NCBI GenBank assembly: GCA_011526585.1
Contig: WYBB01000100.1
Location: forward strand, 1-49,559
Origin: Deltaproteobacteria bacterium
Lineage (GTDB): Bacteria; Myxococcota_A; UBA9042; PHBI01
Direction: 5' to 3'
DNA length: 49,559 bases
In this document: one piece after another, positions 1 through 10,453 of the stretch
Numbering within the stretch: the stretch's first letter is position 1
Layout of the letters: the number at the start of each line of letters is the position of its first letter
Position numbers and translations under genes: made by a program
The notes under the pieces: model-generated
Databases searched by the model: none
Seen by the model: only the letters and a program-made list of their open reading frames with translations
Told to the model about the DNA's origin: nothing

Positions 1-492
1 ACCGGCAGCCTCGGCGAGGTGATGAAGGAGTCGGCGGAGCTGGCGCTCTCGTTCCTGCGCGCCAACGCCGCCAACTACGGGATCGACACCGCGGTCTTCA
101 AGGAGTTCGACCTGCACCTGCACGTGCCGCAGGGCGCGATCCCGAAGGACGGTCCGTCGGCGGGCGTGACGATGTTCACCGCACTGACGAGCCTCTTGAC
201 CGACATCCGCGTGCGCGGCGACGTCGCGATGACCGGCGAGATCACGCTGCGCGGCATGGTGCTGCCGGTCGGCGGCATCAAGGACAAGGTCCTGGCCGCG
301 CATCGCTCGGGGATCAAGATGATCATCCTGCCCGAGCGCAACCGGAAGGACCTGCCCGACATCCCGTTCGCGGTGCGCGAGGAGCTCACGATCCACTTCG
401 TGTCGAAGATGCAGGACGTGCTCGAGCTCGCGCTCGAGCGCGTGCCGCGCGCGGCCTCGCCGGTGACGCAGGCCCCGCCCGTCAGCGCCTGA
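1..492 (+). CDS. lon: ATP-dependent protease Lon, C-terminal fragment
   Basis: This is the proteolytic domain of the ATP-dependent serine protease Lon, which degrades misfolded and regulatory proteins in the cytosol. The reading frame is open to the left window edge, so only the last 160 or so residues are present and the AAA+ and substrate-binding domains lie outside. The Lon Ser-Lys dyad is visible: the serine of PKDGPSAG is encoded at 157-159 and the lysine of GGIKDK at 280-282. The MTGEITLRG and LPERNRKD segments are also typical. An Ala/Pro-rich tail follows the domain. The gene converges on eno, with a short hairpin between the two stop codons. The GTG at 19 is internal to the domain and is not a start. 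Confidence 0.96.
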   Translation, partial: TGSLGEVMKESAELALSFLRANAANYGIDTAVFKEFDLHLHVPQGAIPKDGPSAGVTMFTALTSLLTDIRVRGDVAMTGEITLRGMVLPVGGIKDKVLAAHRSGIKMIILPERNRKDLPDIPFAVREELTIHFVSKMQDVLELALERVPRAASPVTQAPPVSA

Positions 493-496
493 TAGC

Positions 497-515
497 GGCG
501 GGCCTCGTGCCCGCC
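497..515. terminator. Short hairpin between convergent lon and eno
   Basis: Perfect 7-bp stem GGCGGGC (497-503) and GCCCGCC (509-515) around a 5-nt loop, in the 36-bp gap between the convergent stop codons. There is no U-run, so a bidirectional terminator role is inferred from position and GC content only. Confidence 0.4.
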
Positions 516-528
516 CGTGGCCAGCGAG

Positions 529-3613
<3,085 letters not shown>

Positions 3614-3659
3614 GCAGCGAGGCGCGCGTCGCGGAGGCGGCGCACGCTCGACCGGCGCC

Positions 3660-3857
3660 TCAACGCGTGAAGGCGTAGACCAGCGCGATGAGGAGTGCGA
3701 CTCCGCCCACCAGGTAGAAGACCTCCTGGAAGGTCCATTTCTTCTTGGCGCCGCCCTTCTTGCCGCCTTGTCCGACCGCCTTCTTGAAGCCTGAGCGCAT
3801 GCTCATCAGGGTTCCGCCGGAGGAGGTCTTGGCTTGCTTCTTCTTGGTCGCGGTCAT
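3660..3857 (-). CDS. Small basic single-pass membrane protein
   Basis: A 65-residue protein with a Lys-rich N-terminal half and a C-terminal hydrophobic stretch (VFYLVGGVALLIALVYAF), i.e. one C-terminal transmembrane segment with a basic cytoplasmic domain. No family is recognised. The ATG at 3855-3857 is chosen over a longer in-frame start because a promoter-like TTGACC-N16-TTAGCG ends only 8 bp upstream, which would place the transcript start almost at the ATG, and because no Shine-Dalgarno precedes it. This suggests a leaderless mRNA. It is convergent with the preceding lipoprotein gene and divergent from the cytochrome cluster. Confidence 0.6.
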   Translation of the reverse strand: MTATKKKQAKTSSGGTLMSMRSGFKKAVGQGGKKGGAKKKWTFQEVFYLVGGVALLIALVYAFTR

Positions 3858-3865
3858 GAGCCAAG

Positions 3866-3893
3866 CGCTAACGGATCGAGCCGCGGGGGTCAA
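3866..3893 (-). promoter_or_regulatory. Putative promoter for a leaderless transcript
   Basis: On the minus strand, TTGACC (3893-3888), a 16-bp spacer and TTAGCG (3871-3866). The expected start point falls within a few bases of the ATG at 3857. Confidence 0.4.
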
Positions 3894-4035
3894 CCATCGG
3901 ACCCGGGGTTAATCGCACGGAGTGTGCCATAACCCACACGGTGTGGACACGGCCCCCTGACCCGGCGACAGGCGCGCGGTCGCCTTGAATGCGGTCCGCA
4001 AGCATTCACCGAAGTACATATCGGGGTTGCCGAGG

Positions 4036-4051
4036 TGGTGCCGCTTTTGCT
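4036..4051 (+). promoter_or_regulatory. Sigma-54 (RpoN) promoter match before the cytochrome cluster
   Basis: TGGTGCCGCTTTTGCT fits the -24/-12 consensus TGGCACG-N4-TTGCW. GG is at 4037-4038 and GC at 4049-4050, with exactly the 10 intervening bases required, and the TTGC block is complete. The predicted start is near 4062, about 64 nt before the first cytochrome ATG. If real, the cluster needs an NtrC-family activator. The surrounding 3858-4125 region is otherwise non-coding and divergent. Confidence 0.55.
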
Positions 4052-4125
4052 AAAACGGACCCACAGAGACGTTCCCAGTCGTCCGCACTGCGCGTCGCAG
4101 GCGGGCGAGCGCTTCGTGAGGTCCG

Positions 4126-4521
4126 ATGCGTCCGTCATCCGAGCCAAGAACCGCCCGCCGCCTCCGACCGTGGTACGTGCTGGCCTTCGCCGTGATCATC
4201 GGTGGGCCGGCCCTCGCGCTCGGCATGCCCGACAAGGTGCGCATTCCGATCGTGCGCCCCCACGGGGCCGGCGATCCGCCCGACGCCGCGGTCTTCTCCC
4301 ACTGGGACCACGACAGCTACGGCTGCGTCTCGTGCCACCCTTCGATCTTTCCGCAGCGCAAGCTCGGCTTCACCCATGACGACATGGAGCGCGGCCGCTA
4401 CTGCGGATCGTGTCACGATGGACAGCTCGCCTTTTCGCCCAAGGACAAGGGGGTCGAGTGCGAGACGTGTCACGTGCCCAGCAAGCCGCGCCCCGAAATC
4501 GACGAGGATGACCTGTGGTAA
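4126..4521 (+). CDS. Periplasmic trihaem c-type cytochrome (c7/c3-like)
   Basis: A 131-residue protein with a basic N-terminus and hydrophobic signal or anchor (WYVLAFAVIIGGPALAL), then three CXXCH sites: CVSCH, CGSCH and CETCH. Extra histidines (FSHWDHDSYGC, FTHDDMERGRYC) are placed as distal ligands, as in c7-type triheme domains known from metal-reducing Deltaproteobacteria. Such proteins ferry electrons across the periplasm. It is the first gene after the sigma-54-like promoter and its stop overlaps the start of the next gene, so it is probably translationally coupled to the barrel protein. An Asp/Glu-rich tail ends the protein. Confidence 0.88.
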   Translation: MRPSSEPRTARRLRPWYVLAFAVIIGGPALALGMPDKVRIPIVRPHGAGDPPDAAVFSHWDHDSYGCVSCHPSIFPQRKLGFTHDDMERGRYCGSCHDGQLAFSPKDKGVECETCHVPSKPRPEIDEDDLW

Positions 4522-5633
4522 GCCACCCCGCCCGCCTCGCGCTCGCCGCCGCGCTGCTCGTCGCCGTGCCGCTCGTCGGCCCATCGCCCGCGCTCGCCGA
4601 GGACGCTGTCCTGCCGCCCGGGCACCCGCCGGTCGCCACCCGCGGAGGCCATGGCGGCCTCGACCTCTTCGGCGGGATCCGCCTGCACGGCCGCTTCGAC
4701 ATCGCCTACGAGCGCCACGGCTACACCGACGATCTGACCGAGGGCAAGGACGCCTTCCGCAACCACCACCGCTTCCTCTTCATCGAGCGCCACGTCAAGG
4801 ACGACCCGTTCTTCTTCAACGCCGAGGTGCTCGGCCTCAACTTCTACGAGATGGGCTTCCGCCTGCGCGGACAGGGCGAGGAGATCTGGCGCGTCTCGAT
4901 GGCGGCCGGCAAGGTGCTCGTGCCCTTCGGCGCCGACCCCCTCTACCACCACGCCTACGGCGGCCGCGTCGGCGCCGACCAGCGCGTCCTGCCGATCGTG
5001 TGGGGCGAGTACGGCCTCAAGGGCGCGCTCGAGCTGGCGCTCGACCCGGTCGCCCTGCGCATCGACGCGTTCGTGCTGCGCGGCTATGCGCTGCGCGACG
5101 CCAGCGCGATCCTCAACCTGCAGACCAACGGCGCGCCGCTCGACGACCTCAACTTCGCGGGCGGCGGCCGCATCTCGGCGAGCCTCGGCGCCGCGACGCT
5201 CAACTACTCCTTCTACGGCGGCACGCTCGACCACGACCGCTCGCTCTTCATGCAGGCCGTCGATCTGACGATCTGGCGCCTCGATCTGCCGGTCCTCGAG
5301 GACTTCGCGCTCACGCTCGGCGCGCTGCGTGCCGACGTATGGGGTGGCGACGCGGCGGCCTACTACCACTTCGCCGACTACCTCCAGCTGCGCTACTACC
5401 CGCTGGACTGCTTCTACATCCAGTACCGCGGCGGTCTCGACATGCGCGACAACCGCGACGGCGTCTTCGCCGACGCCGCGCGCCTCGACCGCTTCGACAC
5501 CTCGGCCCACAGCCTGTCGCTCGGCTGGATCCACGGCAACTTCTCGCTCGTGCTGCAGCACCTGTGGCAGCTCGAGCTCCGCGACGAGCAGGACGACGAC
5601 TTCCTGCGCGTCATCGCCACCTACGAGTTCTGA
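4515..5633 (+). CDS. Outer-membrane beta-barrel protein of the cytochrome cluster
   Basis: A 372-residue protein starting with GTG inside the end of the trihaem cytochrome gene. It has a Sec signal peptide ending near SPALA, then alternating amphipathic strands rich in Tyr, Phe and Gly and a terminal Phe (ATYEF), the hallmark of BAM-assembled outer-membrane barrels. No haem motif is present. The family is not recognised. Its position between periplasmic and surface-exposed cytochromes suggests the porin part of a porin-cytochrome conduit, comparable in role to MtrB or OmbB. It is much shorter than MtrB, so the analogy is functional inference only. A plain porin is the alternative. Confidence 0.72.
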   Translation: MVSHPARLALAAALLVAVPLVGPSPALAEDAVLPPGHPPVATRGGHGGLDLFGGIRLHGRFDIAYERHGYTDDLTEGKDAFRNHHRFLFIERHVKDDPFFFNAEVLGLNFYEMGFRLRGQGEEIWRVSMAAGKVLVPFGADPLYHHAYGGRVGADQRVLPIVWGEYGLKGALELALDPVALRIDAFVLRGYALRDASAILNLQTNGAPLDDLNFAGGGRISASLGAATLNYSFYGGTLDHDRSLFMQAVDLTIWRLDLPVLEDFALTLGALRADVWGGDAAAYYHFADYLQLRYYPLDCFYIQYRGGLDMRDNRDGVFADAARLDRFDTSAHSLSLGWIHGNFSLVLQHLWQLELRDEQDDDFLRVIATYEF

Positions 5634-5638
5634 CCGCG

Positions 5639-6139
5639 ATGTTGTCAAACCACCCGATCCTGATCACCGCCATCGCGACCGCGCTCTTCGCGGCGGGCGC
5701 CGCCTGCGCGGAGCTCGATCGCGGCGAGCCCTTCGCCGAGGTCACGCCCGACACGAGCGCCGACACCGTGACGCCGGATACACGCGACAGCGGCGGCGAA
5801 GTGTCGGACGACACAGGCGAGCCCGACGGCGAGCCGGGCGAGGCCGACACGAGCACGCCCACGTCCTTCGCAGGCGACGGCGTGCACGCGGTGCTGGTCG
5901 CCAACTGCATGGCCGGCGGCTGTCACGGCTCCGGCGCGGGCGGCTACAGCATCGTCGACGACGTCGACGCCGATTACGAAACCACACTCTCGCGTGTAAC
6001 CCCTGGTGATGGCGAGGGCAGTCTGCTGGTGAAGAAGGCGACCAACAGCTCGTCGCATGCCGGTGGCCCCGCTCTGAGCCCGGGCTCGCCGGAACATGAG
6101 CTGGTCGTCGAGTGGATCGACGATGGGGCCGAACCCTGA
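5639..6139 (+). CDS. Small haem-binding lipoprotein with a CX4CH motif
   Basis: A 166-residue protein starting 5 bp after the barrel stop. The signal peptide ends in GAAC, a plausible lipobox, and is followed by an acidic, Thr/Asp-rich linker of about 60 residues. The C-terminal domain has CMAGGCH, a six-residue variant haem motif with four residues between the cysteines, then a conserved pattern (GSLLVKKA, SHAGG, GSPEHELVVEWIDDGA). This pattern is familiar from monohaem domains in Planctomycetes and myxobacteria, where the His of the SHAGG segment could be the distal ligand. It probably sits on the outer membrane and relays electrons with its neighbours. Confidence 0.72.
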   Translation: MLSNHPILITAIATALFAAGAACAELDRGEPFAEVTPDTSADTVTPDTRDSGGEVSDDTGEPDGEPGEADTSTPTSFAGDGVHAVLVANCMAGGCHGSGAGGYSIVDDVDADYETTLSRVTPGDGEGSLLVKKATNSSSHAGGPALSPGSPEHELVVEWIDDGAEP

Positions 6140-6152
6140 AGGAGACCAAGTC

Positions 6153-6479
6153 ATGAAGAATCTGATTCGCAACACTCTCGCCGCGCTCGCGCTGAGCGCG
6201 CTCGTCGCGCCGGCGGCGCTGGCCGATGGCCCCCAGGTCTTCCAGGAGCAGGGCTGCAACAAGTGCCACTCGGTGACGGCCGCGGGGATCTCCCGTGCGA
6301 CGCCCCACGACGAGGAGGCCAAGGACCTCTCCAAGGTCGGCGCGACACACGACAAGAAGGCCATCGCGCTCTTCCTCTTGAAGAAGACCGAGATCGACGG
6401 CGAGAAGCACAAGAAGCAGTTCCAGGGGACGACCGAGCAGCTCAAGACCGTGGCGGAGTGGCTCGGCGGATTGAAGTGA
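6153..6479 (+). CDS. Monohaem class I-like cytochrome c without a distal Met
   Basis: A 108-residue periplasmic protein with a Sec signal cleaved near APAALA, one haem site CNKCH, and the C-terminal helix pattern of class I cytochromes (FQGTTEQLKTVAEWLGGLK). No methionine follows the haem motif. A His in GEKHKKQFQGT occupies the usual distal-ligand region, so bis-His ligation and a lower redox potential are predicted. The ATG at 6153 has AAGGAGA 8 nt upstream, better than an upstream in-frame start. It is likely a soluble periplasmic shuttle between the NapC-type protein and the trihaem or outer-membrane partners. Confidence 0.88.
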   Translation: MKNLIRNTLAALALSALVAPAALADGPQVFQEQGCNKCHSVTAAGISRATPHDEEAKDLSKVGATHDKKAIALFLLKKTEIDGEKHKKQFQGTTEQLKTVAEWLGGLK

Positions 6480-6495
6480 TCTGAGCGGAGACGAA

Positions 6496-6524
6496 CGGGC
6501 TCGCGGGGCATGAGCGCGAGCCCG
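6496..6524. promoter_or_regulatory. Intercistronic hairpin between cytochrome genes
   Basis: Perfect 10-bp stem CGGGCTCGCG (6496-6505) and CGCGAGCCCG (6515-6524), 9-nt loop, no U-run. It lies 17 bp after the monohaem gene. It could stabilise the upstream mRNA or partly terminate, setting different levels of the soluble cytochrome and the membrane components. Confidence 0.45.
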
Positions 6525-6571
6525 CGTCGGCGCACTCGCGCCGGCGCGAACAACCTGCGACATGGGGAACG

Positions 6572-7537
6572 ATGGACCAGACCTGGCCCGTGATCGTGCT
6601 CTTGCTGGCGGCGGCCTTCGGGGTCTTCCTGTGGGTACGCCTGCCGCGGCTGGCCGAGGTGCACACCGGGCGCGTGCTGCTGCTCGTCGCCCTCCTCATC
6701 ATGCCACTGGCGCTGATGGGCATCGGCGTCACGCGGTCTCTCGACGGCTCGAAGCAGAAGGAATTCTGCACTTCGTGCCACGAGATGGAGGTCTACGATC
6801 TGAGCCTGCAGATCGACGACCCCGAGTACGTGCCGGCGCACCACTTCCAGAACCGCATGGTGCCGCAGGACACCGCCTGCTACACCTGCCACACCGACTA
6901 CACGCTCTACGGCGACGTCAGCGCCAAGCTCAACGGGCTCAAGCACGTGTGGGTGCACTACTTCGGCGATGTGCCGCCGCCGGGCGAGATCGCCCTCTAC
7001 AACCCGTACCCGAACGACAACTGCCTGCAGTGCCATCGCGGCGCCAGGCGCTTCGAGAAGAAGGCCTCGCACAACTCCGACGGGGTCACGCTCGAGCTCC
7101 TCTACTCGAACCAGAAGTCGTGCGTCTCGAGCGGTTGCCACGACAAGATCCACGACATCAAGAACATCGCCAAGGCCGACCTCTGGGGCGAGGCGCGCTG
7201 GCCGATCCCATCGATCCTGCTCGAGCGTGCCAAGGAGTCACCCGGCGCCGAGGACCCCTTCGCCGAGGATCCGTTCGCCGACGAGCCTTCGCCCGACGCG
7301 GGCTCGACGGGATCGCCCGATGCCTCCGACGAGAAGAAGGGTGAGCGCCCGGCCAGCGAGATCGACAACGTCGACGAGCTCTGGGATGACGACGAGGACG
7401 ACAAGGGCGCCGACGCGGGGCCGACGCCCGCGAGCGACGCGAGCCCGGGTGCGGACTCGGACGCCGCCGCCCCCGCGCCGAGCCCGGACGCCGTATCGCC
7501 CACGCCCGCGGGTGGCGACGCCGGAGGTGAGCGATGA
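6572..7537 (+). CDS. NapC/NirT-type membrane tetrahaem cytochrome (CymA-like)
   Basis: A 321-residue inner-membrane protein with two N-terminal hydrophobic segments (about residues 5-25 and 35-58), then a periplasmic haem domain. The haem sites are CTSCH followed by Glu-Met (the unusual haem-1 arrangement of the family), CYTCH, CLQCH, and CVSSGCH, a CX4CH variant replacing the usual fourth CXXCH before the conserved DKIHDI. NapC/NirT proteins oxidise menaquinol or ubiquinol and pass electrons to periplasmic acceptors; CymA feeds extracellular respiration. After about residue 215 comes an unusual 100-residue tail rich in Asp, Ala, Pro and Ser, absent from typical members. Its stop overlaps the next start. 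Confidence 0.88.
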   Translation: MDQTWPVIVLLLAAAFGVFLWVRLPRLAEVHTGRVLLLVALLIMPLALMGIGVTRSLDGSKQKEFCTSCHEMEVYDLSLQIDDPEYVPAHHFQNRMVPQDTACYTCHTDYTLYGDVSAKLNGLKHVWVHYFGDVPPPGEIALYNPYPNDNCLQCHRGARRFEKKASHNSDGVTLELLYSNQKSCVSSGCHDKIHDIKNIAKADLWGEARWPIPSILLERAKESPGAEDPFAEDPFADEPSPDAGSTGSPDASDEKKGERPASEIDNVDELWDDDEDDKGADAGPTPASDASPGADSDAAAPAPSPDAVSPTPAGGDAGGER

Positions 7538-7731
7538 GCGGCATCAAGCGTCTGCGAATCGCCATCGTGCTGGTGCTCATCGGCGTCATCACCGAGCTCG
7601 TCGCCTTCGTCGATCTGCTGCCCGGCACCTTCATGGTCTTTCTGCTCATCGGCCTCCCGTGCATGGCGCTCGGGATGCTGATCTACATCGTCCACGTATG
7701 GCGCCAGCTCCGGAAGAAAGACGCGCTCTAG
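7534..7731 (+). CDS. Small two-helix membrane protein
   Basis: A 65-residue protein with two hydrophobic helices (IAIVLVLIGVITELVAFV and FMVFLLIGLPCMALGMLIYIV) and a basic C-terminus. It starts in an ATGA overlap with the NapC-type gene, so the two are translationally coupled and probably form a complex in the inner membrane. No family is recognised. Small subunits like this often stabilise quinol dehydrogenases, but that role is an inference. Confidence 0.75.
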   Translation: MSGIKRLRIAIVLVLIGVITELVAFVDLLPGTFMVFLLIGLPCMALGMLIYIVHVWRQLRKKDAL

Positions 7732-7790
7732 CGCGCGGAGCCGACGCCTCCGACTGCCTGCCGATTCCCCTTCGCCCCGTGAGGCCCGTC

Positions 7791-10391
7791 ATGCCCAGCA
7801 TCGTCCGTATCCTGCCTGCTCTCGCGCTGTTCGCGTGCGTCGAGGCGCCCGACGACACCGGAGGCACCACCGAGCCGACGCCGAGCGTCACCATCACCGG
7901 CATGCACGGCGTCGTCGTCGGCGAGACCCTGACCTTGAGCGCCGCGACCGCCGACGGTAACGACGCGAGCTATGCCTGGGCGGTGCTCGACGACACCGTC
8001 GCGACCGTCGACGCAGCCGGTGTCGTCACCGGCGTCGCGCCGGGGGAGACGACGGTCACCGCGACCGGCGCCACCACCGGCGCCGTCGGCCGCCACGCGC
8101 TGGTCGTCGTCGCCAGCGCCGCCGAGCTGCCGCCGGCGATCGTGGTGAGCGGCGGGTACGGCCTCACCGTCGGCGAGACGCTGACGCTCACCGCCGCGAC
8201 CGAGAACGGCAGCGACGCGAGCTACGCCTGGGCGAGCCTCGACGAGGCCGTTGCCACCGTCGACGAGACCGGCGTGGTCACGGCGGTCGGCGCGGGCGAG
8301 ACGACGATCACCGCGACCGGCGCGGACACCGGCGCGGTGGGCCGCCACCCGCTCGTCGTCGCCGCGGCCGTGGAGCCGCCCGGGCCGACCGTGCCCTACC
8401 TCGAGCGCTGGCTCGGCTCGGCGCACGCCGACAAGACCGCCGAGGCGTTCGTGCACTGGAACGAGGACGATCCGCCGCAGGTGCCCGCGGACTGCGCGCG
8501 CTGCCACAGCGACCAGGGCTACCGCGACTACATCGGCGAGGACGGCAGCGCCGTGGGCGTCGTCGACCAGCCGGCGCCGGTCGGCTCGACCGTCGAGTGC
8601 CAGACCTGCCACAACGCGACCACCGCGACGCTCGACTTTGTGACCTTCCCTTCGGGCGTCACCGTCGAGATGCTGGGTCCCGAGGCGCGCTGCATGACGT
8701 GCCACCAGGGGCGCGCGTCGAGCGACACCGTCGACACCGCGATCGCCAACGCCGCGGCCGCGACCGATGACACGCCGAGCGATCAGCTCGGCTTCCTGAA
8801 CATCCACTACTACGCCGCCGGCGCGACGCTCTATGCCGGGCGCGTGCGCGGCGGCTATCAGTACGCCGGGCAGGTCTACGACTGGCGCTTCCGCCACGTC
8901 GACGGGCTCGACACCTGTGTCGGCTGTCACGACCCGCACTCGCTCGAGGTGCGCACAGATCTCTGCTCCACCTGTCACCAGGGCGTCACGAGCGTCGAGG
9001 ATGCGAGGAACATCCGCATGATCGCCTCGCGCGCGCAGGACTACGACGGCGACGGCAACACCAGCGAGGGCATCTACTTCGAGCTCGTCGGGCTGCGCGA
9101 CCGCCTCTTCACCGCGATCCGCGCCTACACCAGTGGGCAGGGCTTCGGCGCGGTGTGTTATTCGAGCGCGACCTACCCCTACTGGTTCAAGGACACCGAC
9201 GACGACGGCGAGTGCGGCGAGGGCGAGGCGGCGTTCCCCAACCGCTACACGACTTGGTCGCCCAGGCTCGTGCGCGCGGCCTACAACTACCAGGTCAGCC
9301 TGAAGGACCCCGGCGCCTTCGCGCACAACGCCAAGTACATGATCCAGCTCCTGCACGACGCGACCGCCGACATCGCCGCGGCGCTCTCCGAGCCCGCGCT
9401 CATCGGCGACTCGGTGCGCAACGACTTCGGCCACTTCAACGGCGCCTCGGAGGCGGCGCGCCACTGGGACTCGGACGAGGAGGTCTCGTCGAGCTGCTCG
9501 AAGTGTCATGGCGGCTCGGAGGGCTTCCGCTTCTTCCTGCAGTACGGCGTCGGCACGCCGGTCGTCGAGCCCGACAACGGTCTCGACTGCGCGACCTGCC
9601 ACGAGAGCTTCGGCACCGAGTTCGGGACGATTCAGGTTCCGCAGGTCACCTTCCCGAGCGGGATCACCATCAAGAGCGACGACACGATCACCAACATGTG
9701 CTCGACGTGCCACACCGGGCGCGAATCGCGCGCCACGATCGATTCACAGATCGCGCAGAACAAGCTGAGCTTCCGCAACGTGCACTACCTGCCGTCGGCG
9801 GCGGTGCGCCAGGGCTCGGCCGCGCGCGTCGGCTACGAGTACGACGGCATGAGCTACGCGGGACCGTGGACCGGGCACCCGGGCGGCGACGGCTGCAACA
9901 ACTGCCACAACGGCGCCACGACGCAGCACACCTTCCACCCGGCCGACGCCTTCGACACGTGCACGGTCTGCCACCAGACCGCGAGCGAGCTCCACGATAT
10001 CCGCAGCGCGACGCGCCATGGGCTCGACTACGACGGCGACGGCAGCAACGACGAGCCGCTCGCCGGCGAGATCGAGGGCCTCGCCGCGCAGCTCCTCGCG
10101 CGCATGCACCAGGTCGCCGCCGACGCCGGCGCCGGCCTCTGCTACGACTCGCACACCTACCCGTACTTCTTCGCCGGCGGCGACGCGAGCGGCGCCTGCA
10201 ACCCTGGCGAGGCGGTCGGCTCCAACGGGTTCAAGGGGTGGACGGCGGCGTTGATGAAGGCGGCTCACAACTACCAGATCTCACAAAAGGATCCGGGAGC
10301 GTGGGCGCACAACTTCGACTACATCACGCAGCTCCTCCACGACAGCATCGTCGATCTCGGTGGTGCGGTGGATGCATTGACCAGGCCGTGA
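7791..10391 (+). CDS. Decahaem surface lipoprotein with two Ig-like domains
   Basis: An 866-residue protein. The signal peptide ends in a perfect lipobox LFAC, so the mature protein is lipid-anchored. Residues about 30-115 and 117-200 are two BIG2-like Ig domains (VVVGETLTLSA, LTVGETLTLTA). The rest is an internal duplication, about 205-525 and 530-866. Each half has five CXXCH sites (CARCH, CQTCH, CMTCH, CVGCH, CSTCH; then CSKCH, CATCH, CSTCH, CNNCH, CTVCH), a calcium-loop-like DYDGDG segment, CY.S.TYPY, and a closing NYQ.S.KDPGA..HN motif. Ten haems and an outer-membrane lipid anchor resemble the role, though not obviously the fold, of MtrC/OmcA. The ATG at 7791 is chosen because it gives the signal peptide. 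Confidence 0.88.
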   Translation: MPSIVRILPALALFACVEAPDDTGGTTEPTPSVTITGMHGVVVGETLTLSAATADGNDASYAWAVLDDTVATVDAAGVVTGVAPGETTVTATGATTGAVGRHALVVVASAAELPPAIVVSGGYGLTVGETLTLTAATENGSDASYAWASLDEAVATVDETGVVTAVGAGETTITATGADTGAVGRHPLVVAAAVEPPGPTVPYLERWLGSAHADKTAEAFVHWNEDDPPQVPADCARCHSDQGYRDYIGEDGSAVGVVDQPAPVGSTVECQTCHNATTATLDFVTFPSGVTVEMLGPEARCMTCHQGRASSDTVDTAIANAAAATDDTPSDQLGFLNIHYYAAGATLYAGRVRGGYQYAGQVYDWRFRHVDGLDTCVGCHDPHSLEVRTDLCSTCHQGVTSVEDARNIRMIASRAQDYDGDGNTSEGIYFELVGLRDRLFTAIRAYTSGQGFGAVCYSSATYPYWFKDTDDDGECGEGEAAFPNRYTTWSPRLVRAAYNYQVSLKDPGAFAHNAKYMIQLLHDATADIAAALSEPALIGDSVRNDFGHFNGASEAARHWDSDEEVSSSCSKCHGGSEGFRFFLQYGVGTPVVEPDNGLDCATCHESFGTEFGTIQVPQVTFPSGITIKSDDTITNMCSTCHTGRESRATIDSQIAQNKLSFRNVHYLPSAAVRQGSAARVGYEYDGMSYAGPWTGHPGGDGCNNCHNGATTQHTFHPADAFDTCTVCHQTASELHDIRSATRHGLDYDGDGSNDEPLAGEIEGLAAQLLARMHQVAADAGAGLCYDSHTYPYFFAGGDASGACNPGEAVGSNGFKGWTAALMKAAHNYQISQKDPGAWAHNFDYITQLLHDSIVDLGGAVDALTRP

Positions 10392-10418
10392 AGGATCGAC
10401 AGCGCCCCGGCTCGTGAT

Positions 10419-10451
10419 ATGACCTCGGCATATTCACAGCCGCGAGGTCAT
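10419..10451. promoter_or_regulatory. Inverted repeat overlapping the ribosome binding site of the S9 peptidase
   Basis: Arms ATGACCTCG (10419-10427) and CGAGGTCAT (10443-10451), 15-nt spacer. The right arm covers the only Shine-Dalgarno-like GAGG before the ATG at 10454. It may be an RNA hairpin limiting translation, an operator, or a terminator for the decahaem gene. Confidence 0.45.
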
Positions 10452-10453
10452 CC

